Shown here: in pieces, positions 26,884 to 35,951 of the stretch
Numbering within the stretch: position 1 is the stretch's first letter
Layout: every line of letters begins with the position of its first letter
Source of the DNA: an uncultured Fidelibacterota bacterium
Lineage (GTDB): Bacteria; Fidelibacterota; Marinisomatia; Marinisomatales; TCS55
Direction: 5' to 3'
Length of the DNA: 58,496 bases
Assembly: GCA_913062595.1 (NCBI GenBank)
Contig: CAJXWT010000004.1
Coordinates: 1 to 58,496, forward strand
Translations under genes and position numbers: made by a program
The notes under the pieces: model-generated
Databases searched by the model: none
What the model was told of the DNA's origin: nothing
The model's input: the letters and a program-made list of their open reading frames with translations, nothing else

Positions 26884-28134
26884 ATGAAAAATCTTCAGTT
26901 ATTTGTGTGTTTTACCTGTATGTTAATTATCCTAAGCTGCATGGAAGATACTGTTATAGCGGATCTGATGGATGATGGAATGTATCATGATACTTTATAT
27001 ATTAGGGGGATCACAGGAATTACTTATCAAACACCGCCACAACTTGGCAATTCTACTTTGTTGTACTTCGGTACTGATAGCAATGGATTCCAAAACCCAT
27101 TTGCACTTTTTAGGGTATCAAACACTAGCATAACAACTCCAGTCGAGACATTCGCTAGTCTTAATGATTCAACAATAGAAATTGACAGTGCAAAATTCAT
27201 ATTAACATTCAATGAGGATTCGATAACAACAGGTATGATTTTTGATTTATTTTATTTTCCAGAAGGGGGCGACTCAATTTTCAGTGAGTCGGAGAGTAAT
27301 TATCTGAACATTACGGAGAATGATCTCAACCCAAAATATGTAGGTAGTAGTAGATTATCGCAGAGAGAATCAGATTCGTTGGAAACCACAAGCTTTCCTA
27401 CACTTTCGTTTAATGTTGCAGAAATACTTGATTCATTTTCAGATACTTCAAGTGAGAATCGTAACCTAACTGTTATGATAAAACCTAAAATTGAGCTATT
27501 GGATGTTTATTCCTTCAAAAGCAGTGAATCAGGATTTACTTACGCTCCTCAGATGCTGGTATTTAGCCATGACACAGTTTTTGTTGATTCTACTGGAGAC
27601 TCTATAGTGGTAGATACAATATCAAATACGTTTATATCCACTAATGATTTATCAATAATCATTCCTCCTATTTATAATGATGAGAACCCTAGTATGATAT
27701 CTTTAAGTAGAGGTATGGCCTATAAAGCGATCATACAAATACCTGATTTGGACTCGATTTCAATACCACAGCAAGCAACCATAACGCAAGCTCAATTATC
27801 GTTTTTTTACGCAAATGATACATCACAATCAAATTTTTATTTACAGATCCACCCAATAACTGATTCTGTATCCATTACAGAACTAGAGGGTTTGTTATTG
27901 GATGATCCACTCGCAACGGAGCCCAGTTTAATTGCGGTTAACCTATCGAATAATGGAAGGATAAGTCTTAATATTCGAGAGTATTTGCAGTTACATCACT
28001 TTGGTTACATTCAGAATCAGGGGTTAAAGATGGAGGTAGCAAATACTGTCAGTCCATTCAACACATATTCGTTTTTTATAAGCAATCTTGATTCACTGGC
28101 ACCAAAACTCATCATTCAATATGTCGCTCCTTAA
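26884..28134 (+). CDS. secreted lipoprotein, DUF4270-like
   Basis: 416 residues with a lipoprotein signal (FTCMLIILSCM, Cys near residue 19). The rest is beta-rich with many Ser, Thr and Asp, and ends in PKLIIQYVAP. Placement after the short GT5 protein matches the Bacteroidota GT5-DUF4270 pair, but sequence similarity to DUF4270 is too weak to be sure by eye. A cell-surface or outer-membrane role is inferred. Confidence 0.55.
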   Translation: MKNLQLFVCFTCMLIILSCMEDTVIADLMDDGMYHDTLYIRGITGITYQTPPQLGNSTLLYFGTDSNGFQNPFALFRVSNTSITTPVETFASLNDSTIEIDSAKFILTFNEDSITTGMIFDLFYFPEGGDSIFSESESNYLNITENDLNPKYVGSSRLSQRESDSLETTSFPTLSFNVAEILDSFSDTSSENRNLTVMIKPKIELLDVYSFKSSESGFTYAPQMLVFSHDTVFVDSTGDSIVVDTISNTFISTNDLSIIIPPIYNDENPSMISLSRGMAYKAIIQIPDLDSISIPQQATITQAQLSFFYANDTSQSNFYLQIHPITDSVSITELEGLLLDDPLATEPSLIAVNLSNNGRISLNIREYLQLHHFGYIQNQGLKMEVANTVSPFNTYSFFISNLDSLAPKLIIQYVAP

Positions 28135-29446
28135 TAGATATACCAAAATATTTCTCATTATGACATCCCTTTGTTATGGTCAGGATGTGTACAGTGCATA
28201 TGGTGTTGGTGAATTAACATTTGCACCTAATGCAGCGGTAATGGGTATTGGCAGTAGTGGATTAATGCCCAGTTTTCAGAAAAATATATCACTTAGCAAC
28301 CCTTCAACTTGGCTTGGAATACCATTTGCTTATGTATCGGTAAATTATGGTGGGACGCAAATAAAAGACCGTGATTACAATTACAATAATGTGCTTTCTG
28401 GATTAAATCAATTTCAATTTTTATTGCCTATAAAGGGTCGGTATGCCGTTGGTATTGGTTTCCAACCATTTAGTTCACAATTGTATTCCCTGGGGAGTGA
28501 TGATATTTATGAAAAATATATCGAAGATGATACCCTTACAATTAATAAAGCAATTAATGGTTCTGGCGGTATTTCTGAACTCATTTTTTCGCTAGGTGCC
28601 AAACTAACAGAAAAAGAACAATTAGGGATAAAACTAGAGTATTTGTTTGGATCAAACCGTAGACAAACAGTATTCAACATTAAAGAAGGTGAGCATGATT
28701 TAGATTACATATATAACCAGCGTAACATTTATAATGGTACTTTAATAAATGGATATTTTTCATCCCGTCGCCTTGGTTTTGGTTCTAGAAAATTACTTTT
28801 AAGTGGATCGGTTAAAACTGTTTTACATCCAGTACGTATCAAACATTTTTCTTTTCAACCATTTGAGGATTCAAATGGCAATGGATATTATGATGTTGCT
28901 GATTACCCAAGACCTTCCGGCGTGGATTCTATACCACCTGCAGCAATAGGTACGACACTAAGCAATCAGATAAGCCCATTTGAATATGCTCTTGGGTTTG
29001 ACCTGGAATTGACTGAAATGATACATGCACAGGGAGAGTTTTCCTCGTGGTCAGACCTAGCTGATGGAGAAACCAATCTTATTTCTGGTTTAAATCAACG
29101 GGTAGTTGCTTACCAACACCTCAACATGGGAATCATTCGATTCGCGAGGATCTTACCTAGAGTCTGGCATGAGAGTTTACATTTCCGTGCTGGTATTTTT
29201 CAGCGTGCATATGAATTAGACAATCAATTATCGAGTAACGGTCAAGCCGAGGATTACAAAATAAATGATTTAGGTATGGCAATCGGCTTTGGTATTAAGT
29301 TCGGTGTCACAAAAAACCAAATAGATTTCGGTTTAAATCTGATTAATAGATCAGATTCATACAATAGTGACAAATTAGTTACGAATTTTAATATAGGAAT
29401 TAGCATCGGCGACCTTTGGTTCGTAAAGCGGAGGTTAAAAAAATAA
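28121..29446 (+). CDS. outer-membrane beta-barrel protein (PorV/FadL-like)
   Basis: 441 residues from the ATG at 28121, overlapping the lipoprotein end by 14 bases. After a signal peptide (FLIMTSLCYGQD) the start SAYGVGELTFAPNAAVMGIGS and NPSTWLGI resemble PorV/PorQ/FadL-type 14-strand barrels. Strand-like segments run to the end. A loop DSNGNGYYDVADY near residue 250 is a calcium-type repeat. Cargo or substrate unknown. Confidence 0.7.
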   Translation: MSLLNRYTKIFLIMTSLCYGQDVYSAYGVGELTFAPNAAVMGIGSSGLMPSFQKNISLSNPSTWLGIPFAYVSVNYGGTQIKDRDYNYNNVLSGLNQFQFLLPIKGRYAVGIGFQPFSSQLYSLGSDDIYEKYIEDDTLTINKAINGSGGISELIFSLGAKLTEKEQLGIKLEYLFGSNRRQTVFNIKEGEHDLDYIYNQRNIYNGTLINGYFSSRRLGFGSRKLLLSGSVKTVLHPVRIKHFSFQPFEDSNGNGYYDVADYPRPSGVDSIPPAAIGTTLSNQISPFEYALGFDLELTEMIHAQGEFSSWSDLADGETNLISGLNQRVVAYQHLNMGIIRFARILPRVWHESLHFRAGIFQRAYELDNQLSSNGQAEDYKINDLGMAIGFGIKFGVTKNQIDFGLNLINRSDSYNSDKLVTNFNIGISIGDLWFVKRRLKK

Positions 29447-30720
29447 TGCCAACTAAAACAACTAACTATGGAGTAAAGATTTTCCCGATATTAATACTGG
29501 CTTTATTCTGTATTATGTGCGTACCACCAACTGATTCTTCATTATCTGATGGCAGTACAGCGGATCAAGTATATTGGGACTCCGTACGAGCGGTAATGTG
29601 CCCGCGAAAAATGAGCAGTGCTGCCGAGTATTATAAGAATAGAGATTGGGAGTCTACGGTCAGAATTTATGGGGAGATTATTCGTTACGGTTGTGACCGA
29701 GATGAGCCAGAAGAAGTATATCAATATTTTGCGATTGCTTTTGAATATCTAGGCAGGTTTGATAGTTCAGAATACGTATTGTTAAAAGGACTGCAAATTT
29801 TACCCGACAACGTCAATCTTCGCAAGCGGCTTGCATATTCTTACAAAAAACAGGGAAAGGTAGAACAAGAAATATTGGAGTACAGCCGTTTGTCCGATTT
29901 ACTACCCAAAGATATATCAATCAAGACAGAGTTAGCAAGACTTTATGGTGATCAAAGCGCCTATGATGACCAAGTTGACATCCTGAGGCAGATTCTTGAA
30001 ATAGATCCTGGAAATGAGAATGCACAGGGCGATATTGCCAGGGTATATGAAATGACTGGTAAAGATCCACTCCAAATATACGGTGAACGATTCCATAATA
30101 ATTCTAATAATGTGTCCTATGGTTTAGACTATGCTAATCGCCTATTAAATGCAGAAAGGCCCGAAGACGCAATCGAGGTGTTAAAACAGGTCATTCGACA
30201 GGACAATACCAGTAAAGTAGCCTATCGTCAAATAGCACTGGCTTATGATCGAGCAGAAATGTTCCAGCAAGCATCAGAGTCTTACGAGGAACTGTTTAAG
30301 CTTGATCCCCGTGATTTTCGTGTTGCCCTGCAGGTATCGGAAGTGAATATCGCCAGGGGTAATTTTGGAAAGGCGATGCGGTGGGCTGAAAAAGTTATTA
30401 CCTTGTCTAACTCAGGAGAGGCCTATGCGCAACGTGGAAATGTCTATTACAAGGCTTTTCAGGAATGTAGGTCAGCCGATATTTCTATTGATGATAGAAT
30501 AGTTGCATCGTTGGCTCATGATAGTTTTATTGTAGCAGAAGAAAATGATTACCGTAGGTATCATAATTCACTGGTCTGGCTGGAAGAGAACGAAGTGTTA
30601 TTTGGTCGATCCCAGTGGTTTATGCTTGATGCGAATAAAAAGACGCAGGGATATATAAAACCCGATTCAGAGTGCTATAAATGGGTAGAGAAAAAATTAG
30701 ATAAAGATCCAAATTGGTAG
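29446..30720 (+). CDS. TPR lipoprotein
   Basis: 424 residues from an ATG overlapping the previous stop (TAATG). A lipobox-like signal (LALFCIMC, Cys near residue 25) is followed by about eight tetratricopeptide repeats (for example DVEQEILEYSRLSDLLPKD and KLDPRDFRVALQVSE). Such proteins scaffold envelope complexes. The tight coupling to the barrel protein suggests that the two work together. Confidence 0.75.
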   Translation: MPTKTTNYGVKIFPILILALFCIMCVPPTDSSLSDGSTADQVYWDSVRAVMCPRKMSSAAEYYKNRDWESTVRIYGEIIRYGCDRDEPEEVYQYFAIAFEYLGRFDSSEYVLLKGLQILPDNVNLRKRLAYSYKKQGKVEQEILEYSRLSDLLPKDISIKTELARLYGDQSAYDDQVDILRQILEIDPGNENAQGDIARVYEMTGKDPLQIYGERFHNNSNNVSYGLDYANRLLNAERPEDAIEVLKQVIRQDNTSKVAYRQIALAYDRAEMFQQASESYEELFKLDPRDFRVALQVSEVNIARGNFGKAMRWAEKVITLSNSGEAYAQRGNVYYKAFQECRSADISIDDRIVASLAHDSFIVAEENDYRRYHNSLVWLEENEVLFGRSQWFMLDANKKTQGYIKPDSECYKWVEKKLDKDPNW

Positions 30721-30733
30721 TTTATGATTGCAC

Positions 30734-32038
30734 ATGCCTAAAACGCCACTTCAAACCTCGGATCCTGAATTATATAATATATTGGTAAATGAAGTATCTC
30801 GGGAAGATACTACCCTTGAACTCATAGCATCAGAGAATTTCGTCAGTTACCCCGTACTGGAAATGGCCGGAGGGGTGATGACCAATAAGTATGCTGAGGG
30901 GTACCCTGGAAAACGATACTATGGTGGCTGCGAATTTGTTGACGAAGCTGAAAATCTAGCTCGCGACCGTGCCAACCAACTTTTTGGTGTAGAATATTCG
31001 AATGTCCAACCGCATTCAGGATCACAGGCAAATATGGCCGCACTAATGACCTTTATCGATGTGGGTGATACAATTTTGGGCCTGGATCTTGCTCATGGAG
31101 GGCACCTTACGCACGGCAGTAAAGTTAATTTTTCCGGTAATTTATATCATTCTGTTTCCTACCAGGTTGAAAAAGAAACAGGCAGGGTGGATTTTGATCA
31201 AGTTCTTTCGCTTGCGAGGGAACATAGACCAAAATTAATTATTTGTGGTGGGTCTGCTTATCCTCGATTCATCGAGTTTGAGGATTTCAAAGAAATTGCT
31301 GAAGATGTAAGTGCATTTCTAATGGCAGATATAGCACATCCATCCGGACTAGTTGCTACAGGCCTCCATCCGTCACCAGTACCCTATTGTGATGTAATTA
31401 CGACTACAACCCACAAGACTTTACGCGGACCACGGGGCGGTATGATCATGATGGGGAAAGATAGCGGCAACCCATGGGAAATTGTTGCACCCAAGTCTGG
31501 TCGATTAAAGAATATATCAGAATTACTTGATAGTGCTGTAATGCCAGGAATTCAAGGGGGTCCTTTAATGCATATCATTGCTGCGAAGGCGGTTGCATTT
31601 GGTGAAGCTTTACAACCAGATTTTACAGTATATACGCAGCAGGTGGTAGATAATGCAAAGGCCATGGCGAATGAGTTTTTAAGTAGAGATTATGAGCTTA
31701 TCTCCGGCGGCACGGATACGCATGTCATATTAATTGACTTAAGCAATAAGGCTATGACGGGTAAAGTAGCTGAAAATGCTCTGGAAAAGGCCGGAATTAC
31801 GGTGAATAAGAATATGGTACCCTTTGATGAAAGAAGCCCGTTCATCACTAGTGGTATTAGAATTGGTACGCCTGCAATTACAACGAGAGGCATGTCACAA
31901 GATGATATGGTAAAAATTGTTGCCTTAATTGATGCGATCATAGAAAAACCAGACGATGAGGATAATATCGTTAGGGTAAAGGCTGAGGTAAAGGATCTAT
32001 GCACCTCTTTTCCACTTTACTCTGACTTGCGAGCCTAA
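30734..32038 (+). CDS. glyA: serine hydroxymethyltransferase
   Basis: 434 residues from ATG 30734 (an in-frame TTG lies at 30728). It converts serine and tetrahydrofolate to glycine and methylene-tetrahydrofolate. The PLP lysine lies in [14 protein letters not shown] (near residue 226-239), and the start [12 protein letters not shown] and [15 protein letters not shown] are the standard family blocks. No ribosome binding site is clear. Confidence 0.96.
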   Translation: MPKTPLQTSDPELYNILVNEVSREDTTLELIASENFVSYPVLEMAGGVMTNKYAEGYPGKRYYGGCEFVDEAENLARDRANQLFGVEYSNVQPHSGSQANMAALMTFIDVGDTILGLDLAHGGHLTHGSKVNFSGNLYHSVSYQVEKETGRVDFDQVLSLAREHRPKLIICGGSAYPRFIEFEDFKEIAEDVSAFLMADIAHPSGLVATGLHPSPVPYCDVITTTTHKTLRGPRGGMIMMGKDSGNPWEIVAPKSGRLKNISELLDSAVMPGIQGGPLMHIIAAKAVAFGEALQPDFTVYTQQVVDNAKAMANEFLSRDYELISGGTDTHVILIDLSNKAMTGKVAENALEKAGITVNKNMVPFDERSPFITSGIRIGTPAITTRGMSQDDMVKIVALIDAIIEKPDDEDNIVRVKAEVKDLCTSFPLYSDLRA

Positions 32039-32181
32039 TACTGATTCATTATTTAACTAATCTTAATTTTTCTAAAATCAGACCAGGTGGTAGAATCTGG
32101 TATATTATTATTATATGCTGTTTAAACACCCAGTCATGTTCTACTGGTGCACTGTTACGAACAAGTCCCGATACAGTAGAA

Positions 32182-32931
32182 ATGGTTATGATAAAATGGT
32201 CGGAATCAATTCTTGATAATGAAGCAATACCAGACAGACCAGAAAAATCGTTAAGGCATTGTATTATCCTGACACAGACTGCATTTGGATTTATCATGGA
32301 GAATGCTGAACGTGAATTAGATGAAGATTATAAAATTGGATTAACAATATATACGGAGGCCAATAAATATTTTGCGAGAGCAGTAATTTTGGGGGAAAAT
32401 TATATGTCGCAGCGTTACCATGGGTTTGATGAATGGCTGAATTATAGTCCAAATAAAGATATAAATTTTGGAAATGATGATGTGGAAGCGTTATACTGGC
32501 TAGCCGCTGCCTATGGTGGTGCGGTGAGTTCAAGTCGCGGCAATCCGGAATGGGTTATTCAATTACCAAAGGTAGGAAAGTTATTGGATAAAGCCCTGGA
32601 AATAGATCCAAATTGGAATTATGGAAGTCTATATTCAGCAATGATCCCGTATTCATTGAGTCGGCCGGATGCACCTGTAAATGCCAGTGATGTAGCGGAA
32701 GGATATTACCGTAAGGCAATTATTGCGTCTGGCGGCAGCGATTTAAGCTCGCATGTGAGTTATGCAGAAAATGTATTAATTGCCAGCCAAAATCGTAGTG
32801 AATTTGTTAGGTTGCTTACATTCGTTTTAGAATCTAATCATCGAGGAATCAAAGAATTAGAAGTTGGAAATTACTTGGCAAAAAAAAGGGCGCAATGGTT
32901 ATTGGGTCGTACTGAGGAGTTGTTTTACTAA
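32182..32931 (+). CDS. TRAP transporter T-component (TatT-like) lipoprotein, start uncertain
   Basis: From the first canonical ATG the protein has 249 residues, but the reading frame stays open from 32026 and encodes an upstream signal-like region (RPGGRIWYIIIICCLNTQSC) with basic residues, a hydrophobic run and a Cys. It contains no ATG, GTG or TTG. The true start is probably ATC 32077, ATC 32095 (AGGTGG upstream) or ATT 32104. The rest (TIYTEANKYFARAVILGE, EALYWLAAAYGG, ALEIDPNW) matches TatT of Treponema, a TPR partner of the TRAP binding protein. It is followed directly by that protein's gene. Confidence 0.75.
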   Translation: MVMIKWSESILDNEAIPDRPEKSLRHCIILTQTAFGFIMENAERELDEDYKIGLTIYTEANKYFARAVILGENYMSQRYHGFDEWLNYSPNKDINFGNDDVEALYWLAAAYGGAVSSSRGNPEWVIQLPKVGKLLDKALEIDPNWNYGSLYSAMIPYSLSRPDAPVNASDVAEGYYRKAIIASGGSDLSSHVSYAENVLIASQNRSEFVRLLTFVLESNHRGIKELEVGNYLAKKRAQWLLGRTEELFY

Positions 32932-33918
32932 ATGAAAAAAATAATATTTATACTATTAGTTCTTGGGTACACTGAATTATCGGCTAAAAAAGTAATTATT
33001 AAAATGGCCAGTTTAGCCCCGGAGGGTAGTTTCTGGCACGGCATGCTCATTGAAATAGGGCAGCAGTGGAAAATAGCTACGGATGGACAAGTAATTCTTA
33101 GAATTTACCCGGGCGGTGTTGTGGGCGATGAAAGAGACATGATCAGAAAGATTCGGATTGGACAATTACATGCAGCAGCAGTATCCACGGAGGGCCTTCA
33201 TGAAATAAACCCGGATGTTTACGTATTTGCCTTACCCATGGTTTATGATAATTATGATGATGTGGAGTGGATGCGGTCGCAAATGGCCGAACGATTGCAG
33301 ACCGGTATGAAAAATAATGGGTTCGAATTACTTACCTGGGCTGATGTAGGGTGGGTGCATCATTTTTCAACCAAACCTATTATATATCCAGAAGACTTGA
33401 AACAGCTAAAGCATTTTACATGGGCAGGTGATTACCGGGCAGCAGAACTATGGAAAAAAGGTGGTTTTCGGCCGGTCCCATTGGCCTCAATCGATATTAT
33501 GCCAGGGTTTCAAACTGGACTTATTGAATCTGTATCCACCACGCCAATATTTGCATTGGCACAACAATTGTTCGGCATAGCAGATTATATGTTAGATATA
33601 AAATGGGGACTGTTGACCGGCGCTTTAATTGTGGATAATAGGACATGGGAAAAAATCACACCAAGCTACCAGGAAGTTATGACATCAATAGCTAAAGAAG
33701 TCATTGGATCCAAAAATGAAATAATACGCTATGGTGGTGGAGAGAAAGCGATATCCGCCATGGAAGAATATGGATTAAAAGTTCATCGTCATACACCAGA
33801 AGAATTGCAGGTATGGAAAGATTTTATAAAATCATGGGAAAAAGATATTCGTGGAGGATATGTCCCGACCGAATTATATGATACTGTTCAAGAAATTATG
33901 AGCAGGAAACCACACTAA
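32932..33918 (+). CDS. TRAP transporter solute-binding protein (DctP type)
   Basis: 328 residues with a signal peptide (FILLVLGYTELSAKK). DctP-family marks: VIIKMASLAPEGSFWH, GGVVGDERDMIRKIRIGQLHAA and ALPMVYDNYDDVEWM. The binding protein captures an organic acid or a related ligand in the periplasm and delivers it to the QM membrane unit encoded next. It begins immediately after the TatT stop, so the two are translated together. Confidence 0.92.
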   Translation: MKKIIFILLVLGYTELSAKKVIIKMASLAPEGSFWHGMLIEIGQQWKIATDGQVILRIYPGGVVGDERDMIRKIRIGQLHAAAVSTEGLHEINPDVYVFALPMVYDNYDDVEWMRSQMAERLQTGMKNNGFELLTWADVGWVHHFSTKPIIYPEDLKQLKHFTWAGDYRAAELWKKGGFRPVPLASIDIMPGFQTGLIESVSTTPIFALAQQLFGIADYMLDIKWGLLTGALIVDNRTWEKITPSYQEVMTSIAKEVIGSKNEIIRYGGGEKAISAMEEYGLKVHRHTPEELQVWKDFIKSWEKDIRGGYVPTELYDTVQEIMSRKPH

Positions 33919-33941
33919 ATAAGGATATTATAGGACCAGAA

Positions 33942-35765
33942 ATGGCCCGGTTAAAACAAAACCACTTCGTTGAACGCCTAAAATGGGGTGAAGATACCCT
34001 TGCAATAGCTGCTTTTGCGATACTAACCTTCTTTCCAACTATGGAGATTCTCACCAGGTTAATTGGTCGACCTGGTATACCTGCATCGCCAGTACTTGTA
34101 CAGCATATGACATTATGGATTGGCTTTATCGGTGCAGTTTTAGCAACAAGGCAGAACAAATTACTTTCTCTGACAAGAAAACCATTATTTCAACAAGATG
34201 AAATATTCCATCCGGGGAGATGGTTAGCGAAGAACATTTCATTTATTGTTATTCTGGCCTTGTTCTGGGGAAGTCTAAATCTGGTTATGGTTGAATACCA
34301 GTATCCTACCTATATAGCGCCAGGTATACTGCGCTGGGTAGCCCAATCGATTATGCCCTTGGGCTTTCTACTTATTGCTGCACAGATATTTTTAAAAAGT
34401 TCTAAAAATCATCTATTAAGGGCGACTATGCTAATGATAACAATATTTATTATTATCATCAGTCTTACCGATGCATTTCAAGATAATGGTTTGTTTTTGT
34501 GGGGTTCAGTTGGCCTAATTCTATTCTCAATGATTTTTGGTACTCCAATATTTATAGGGTTGGGCGGCTTGGCTGTATTGTTCTTCTGGAGTGATTATAC
34601 ACCGATTTCAGCAATATCTGCAGAAACCTACCGCATAGTTGTATCGCCATCACTACCAACAATTCCATTATTTACTTTAGCAGGATATATATTGGCCGAA
34701 AGTCGTGCTTCTGAACGAATGCTGCAGTTGTTTAGAACTGCATTTGGCTGGATGCCAGGGGGTACTCCGGTAATTATCGTGTTATTATGCGGTTTTTTTA
34801 CTGCGCTTACCGGAGGGTCGGGCGTGACGATATTGGCTTTGGGCGGATTACTTTTTCCATTACTTCGTAAAGAAGGTTATTCTGAGCAATTCTCATTGGG
34901 TCTCATTACACTTGCAGGTTCTCTAGGGTTACTTTTTCCACCTAGTCTGCCTTTAATCATTTATGGTGTTACTGCTCACGTATCTATAAAAGATTTATTT
35001 ATTGGAGGTCTAGTTCCTGGAATAATATTATCAGTTGTGGTCGCAGGTTATTCAATATTTCAAGGTTATGCCCAGCACGTCGAGCGGCAGCCGTTTAATC
35101 TTAAGCAAATCTGGGCGGAGTTAAAGAATAGCTATTGGGAGGCCATTATTCCGCTGCTGATACTTTTTGGGGTATTTGGTGGGTATACTACATTAGTTGA
35201 AACTGCCGCAGTTACAGTGATTTATATATTTATAGTTGAAGTGTTTGTTTATAAAGATTTGCAAATGAAAGAAATACCACGAATAATTATCGATTGTTCG
35301 ACACTAATCGGTGGTGTACTAATTATACTGGGCGTAGCCATGGGTCTTACCAGTTATATCGTTGATGCGCAAATACCGATATTATTAATGGAATGGGTCC
35401 AGCAAACCATCACATCAAAATATGTTTTTTTACTGTTATTGAATATTTTTCTACTTGTTGTTGGCTGTCTCATGGATATTTTTTCAGCAATTATCATAGT
35501 CGTGCCATTGATTACACCGCTACTTATTTTGTTTCCCGATATCCATCCAGTCCATCTAGCCGTGATTTTTATTGCAAATTTGGAGCTAGGATATCTGACG
35601 CCGCCGGTGGGAATGAATTTATTTCTATCCGCCTATAGATTTGATAAAGATATGCCAGTGGTTTACAAGGCTACATTACCTTTTTTCTTGTTAAGTCTGA
35701 TAGTAGTGCTAGCTATTACTTATATACCGATAATGTCGTTAGGATTATTGCGATTATTGCAATAG
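33942..35765 (+). CDS. fused TRAP transporter small and large permease (DctQ-DctM)
   Basis: 607 residues. The first about 170 residues with four membrane helices are the DctQ small subunit, joined to a DctM large permease of twelve or more helices. GLGGLAVLFF, GGSGVTILALGGLLFP, GSLGLLFPPSLPLIIYG and ELGYLTPPVGMNLF are the DctM signatures. It uses the sodium gradient to import the ligand captured by DctP. The ligand is not evident. Confidence 0.92.
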   Translation: MARLKQNHFVERLKWGEDTLAIAAFAILTFFPTMEILTRLIGRPGIPASPVLVQHMTLWIGFIGAVLATRQNKLLSLTRKPLFQQDEIFHPGRWLAKNISFIVILALFWGSLNLVMVEYQYPTYIAPGILRWVAQSIMPLGFLLIAAQIFLKSSKNHLLRATMLMITIFIIIISLTDAFQDNGLFLWGSVGLILFSMIFGTPIFIGLGGLAVLFFWSDYTPISAISAETYRIVVSPSLPTIPLFTLAGYILAESRASERMLQLFRTAFGWMPGGTPVIIVLLCGFFTALTGGSGVTILALGGLLFPLLRKEGYSEQFSLGLITLAGSLGLLFPPSLPLIIYGVTAHVSIKDLFIGGLVPGIILSVVVAGYSIFQGYAQHVERQPFNLKQIWAELKNSYWEAIIPLLILFGVFGGYTTLVETAAVTVIYIFIVEVFVYKDLQMKEIPRIIIDCSTLIGGVLIILGVAMGLTSYIVDAQIPILLMEWVQQTITSKYVFLLLLNIFLLVVGCLMDIFSAIIIVVPLITPLLILFPDIHPVHLAVIFIANLELGYLTPPVGMNLFLSAYRFDKDMPVVYKATLPFFLLSLIVVLAITYIPIMSLGLLRLLQ

Positions 35766-35794
35766 GCTTTATAAAAATACTATATTTTCGAAAA

Positions 35795-35810
35795 TGTGGG
35801 AACAATCACA
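35795..35810 (+). promoter_or_regulatory. CRP/FNR-like operator
   Basis: TGTGG-N6-TCACA matches the CRP consensus TGTGA-N6-TCACA at nine of ten positions. Its centre lies about 60 bases upstream of the expected transcription start of the promoter at 35827-35855, which is the class I activator position. A 12-bp palindrome ATTTTCGAAAAT (35784-35795) abuts it. The regulator itself is not in the window. Confidence 0.45.
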
Positions 35811-35826
35811 CATTAAAAATCATATC

Positions 35827-35855
35827 TTGACTGATGGTCGGCCCCCTCGATATAT
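35827..35855 (+). promoter_or_regulatory. promoter of the PorV-like gene
   Basis: TTGACT (35827-35832) and ATATAT (35850-35855) are separated by 17 bases, a good sigma-70-like pair. It lies in the 186-base gap before the porV-like gene, which also holds the CRP-like site and a structured leader. Confidence 0.5.
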
Positions 35856-35874
35856 TTGCCGGCGTTAAAAGGAG

Positions 35875-35938
35875 ATTCTTATCGACCGTTAAAGCTAATA
35901 GCTAAGAATAACAGAAAAGACCTCGGGATGTCCTGAGG
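35875..35938 (+). other. structured leader of the PorV-like gene
   Basis: ATTCTTA (35875-35881) can pair with TAAGAAT (35903-35909), and CCTCGGG (35921-35927) with CCTGAGG (35932-35938, one G:U). The second hairpin ends three bases before the GGGAG ribosome binding site, so it could influence translation. No known riboswitch was recognised. Confidence 0.35.
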
Positions 35939-35951
35939 CCGGGAGAATAAA

